Source: an uncultured Treponema sp.
Lineage (GTDB): Bacteria; Spirochaetota; Spirochaetia; Treponematales; Treponemataceae
Length of the DNA: 5,201 bases
NCBI GenBank assembly: GCA_905373565.1
Contig: CAJPTT010000196.1
Span: 1-5,201 of the forward strand
Direction of reading: 5' to 3'
Both the position numbers and the translations under genes were made by a program. Positions 5,149-5,201 of this stretch are shown here, in pieces. The notes beneath the pieces were generated by a model, which was not told the DNA's origin, made no database searches, and saw only the letters and a list, made by a program, of their open reading frames with translations. Numbering within the stretch: the stretch's first letter is position 1; every line of letters begins with the position of its first letter.

Positions 5149-5201
5149 GCGGGAATAGCTCAGTGGTAGAGCGCCACCTTGCCAAGGTGGATGTCGCGGG
5201 T
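5149..5201 (+). tRNA. tRNA-Gly, anticodon GCC (3' end cut by window)
   Basis: The 5' acceptor strand GCGGGAA, the D arm GCTC...GAGC, and the anticodon stem CCACC/GGTGG around TTGCCAA place anticodon GCC at 5181-5183, reading GGC and GGU. The window ends in the T arm. No promoter of its own is visible in the 36-bp gap after tRNA-Leu, so co-transcription with tRNA-Leu is likely. Confidence 0.95.

Overview
The window looks like a piece of chromosome from a host-associated spirochaete, most likely an oral-type Treponema. The reasons are the near-identical 23-residue BspA/DUF285-type leucine-rich repeats, a tandem pair of large predicted ATPase-nuclease proteins of a family that is often multicopy in such genomes, the moderate GC content, and tRNA genes that do not encode CCA. 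The genus is an inference; no species marker is present. All real genes read on the + strand.

Layout. Positions 2-562 hold the 3' part of a BspA-like surface repeat gene whose start lies outside the window. It is followed, after a GC hairpin touching the stop codon and a good ribosome binding site, by a 181-residue protein of unknown function (605-1150). Next come two tandem paralogues (1282-2901 and 2989-4602), each an AAA-ATPase-like domain (PF09820 type) joined to a C-terminal PD-(D/E)XK nuclease-like domain (PF08011/DUF1703 type). A non-coding stretch (4603-4876) contains several hairpins, one terminator-like, and a perfect 21-bp inverted repeat. The window ends in a tRNA cluster: Lys(CTT), Leu(TAG), and a truncated Gly(GCC). 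Lys and Leu each have a well-spaced sigma70-type promoter.

How it fits together. The two ATPase-nuclease genes form a duplication with a constant period of 1707 bp, running without indels from 42 bp upstream of the start codon to codon 533. Divergence along that period is very uneven. The promoter block is almost conserved. A 47-residue segment between the P-loop-like motif and the Walker B motif is nearly unrelated between the copies. The last 363 bp, which hold the nuclease-like domain, are 100% identical, which points to recent gene conversion. In both genes the extended -10 element places the predicted transcription start on the A of the ATG, and no Shine-Dalgarno sequence is present, so both may be leaderless. 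The repeat gene also shows recent homogenisation, with a perfect 138-bp two-repeat unit. The general picture is a recombination-active accessory block beside housekeeping tRNA genes. The biochemical role of the ATPase-nuclease pair and of the 181-residue protein cannot be established from sequence alone.
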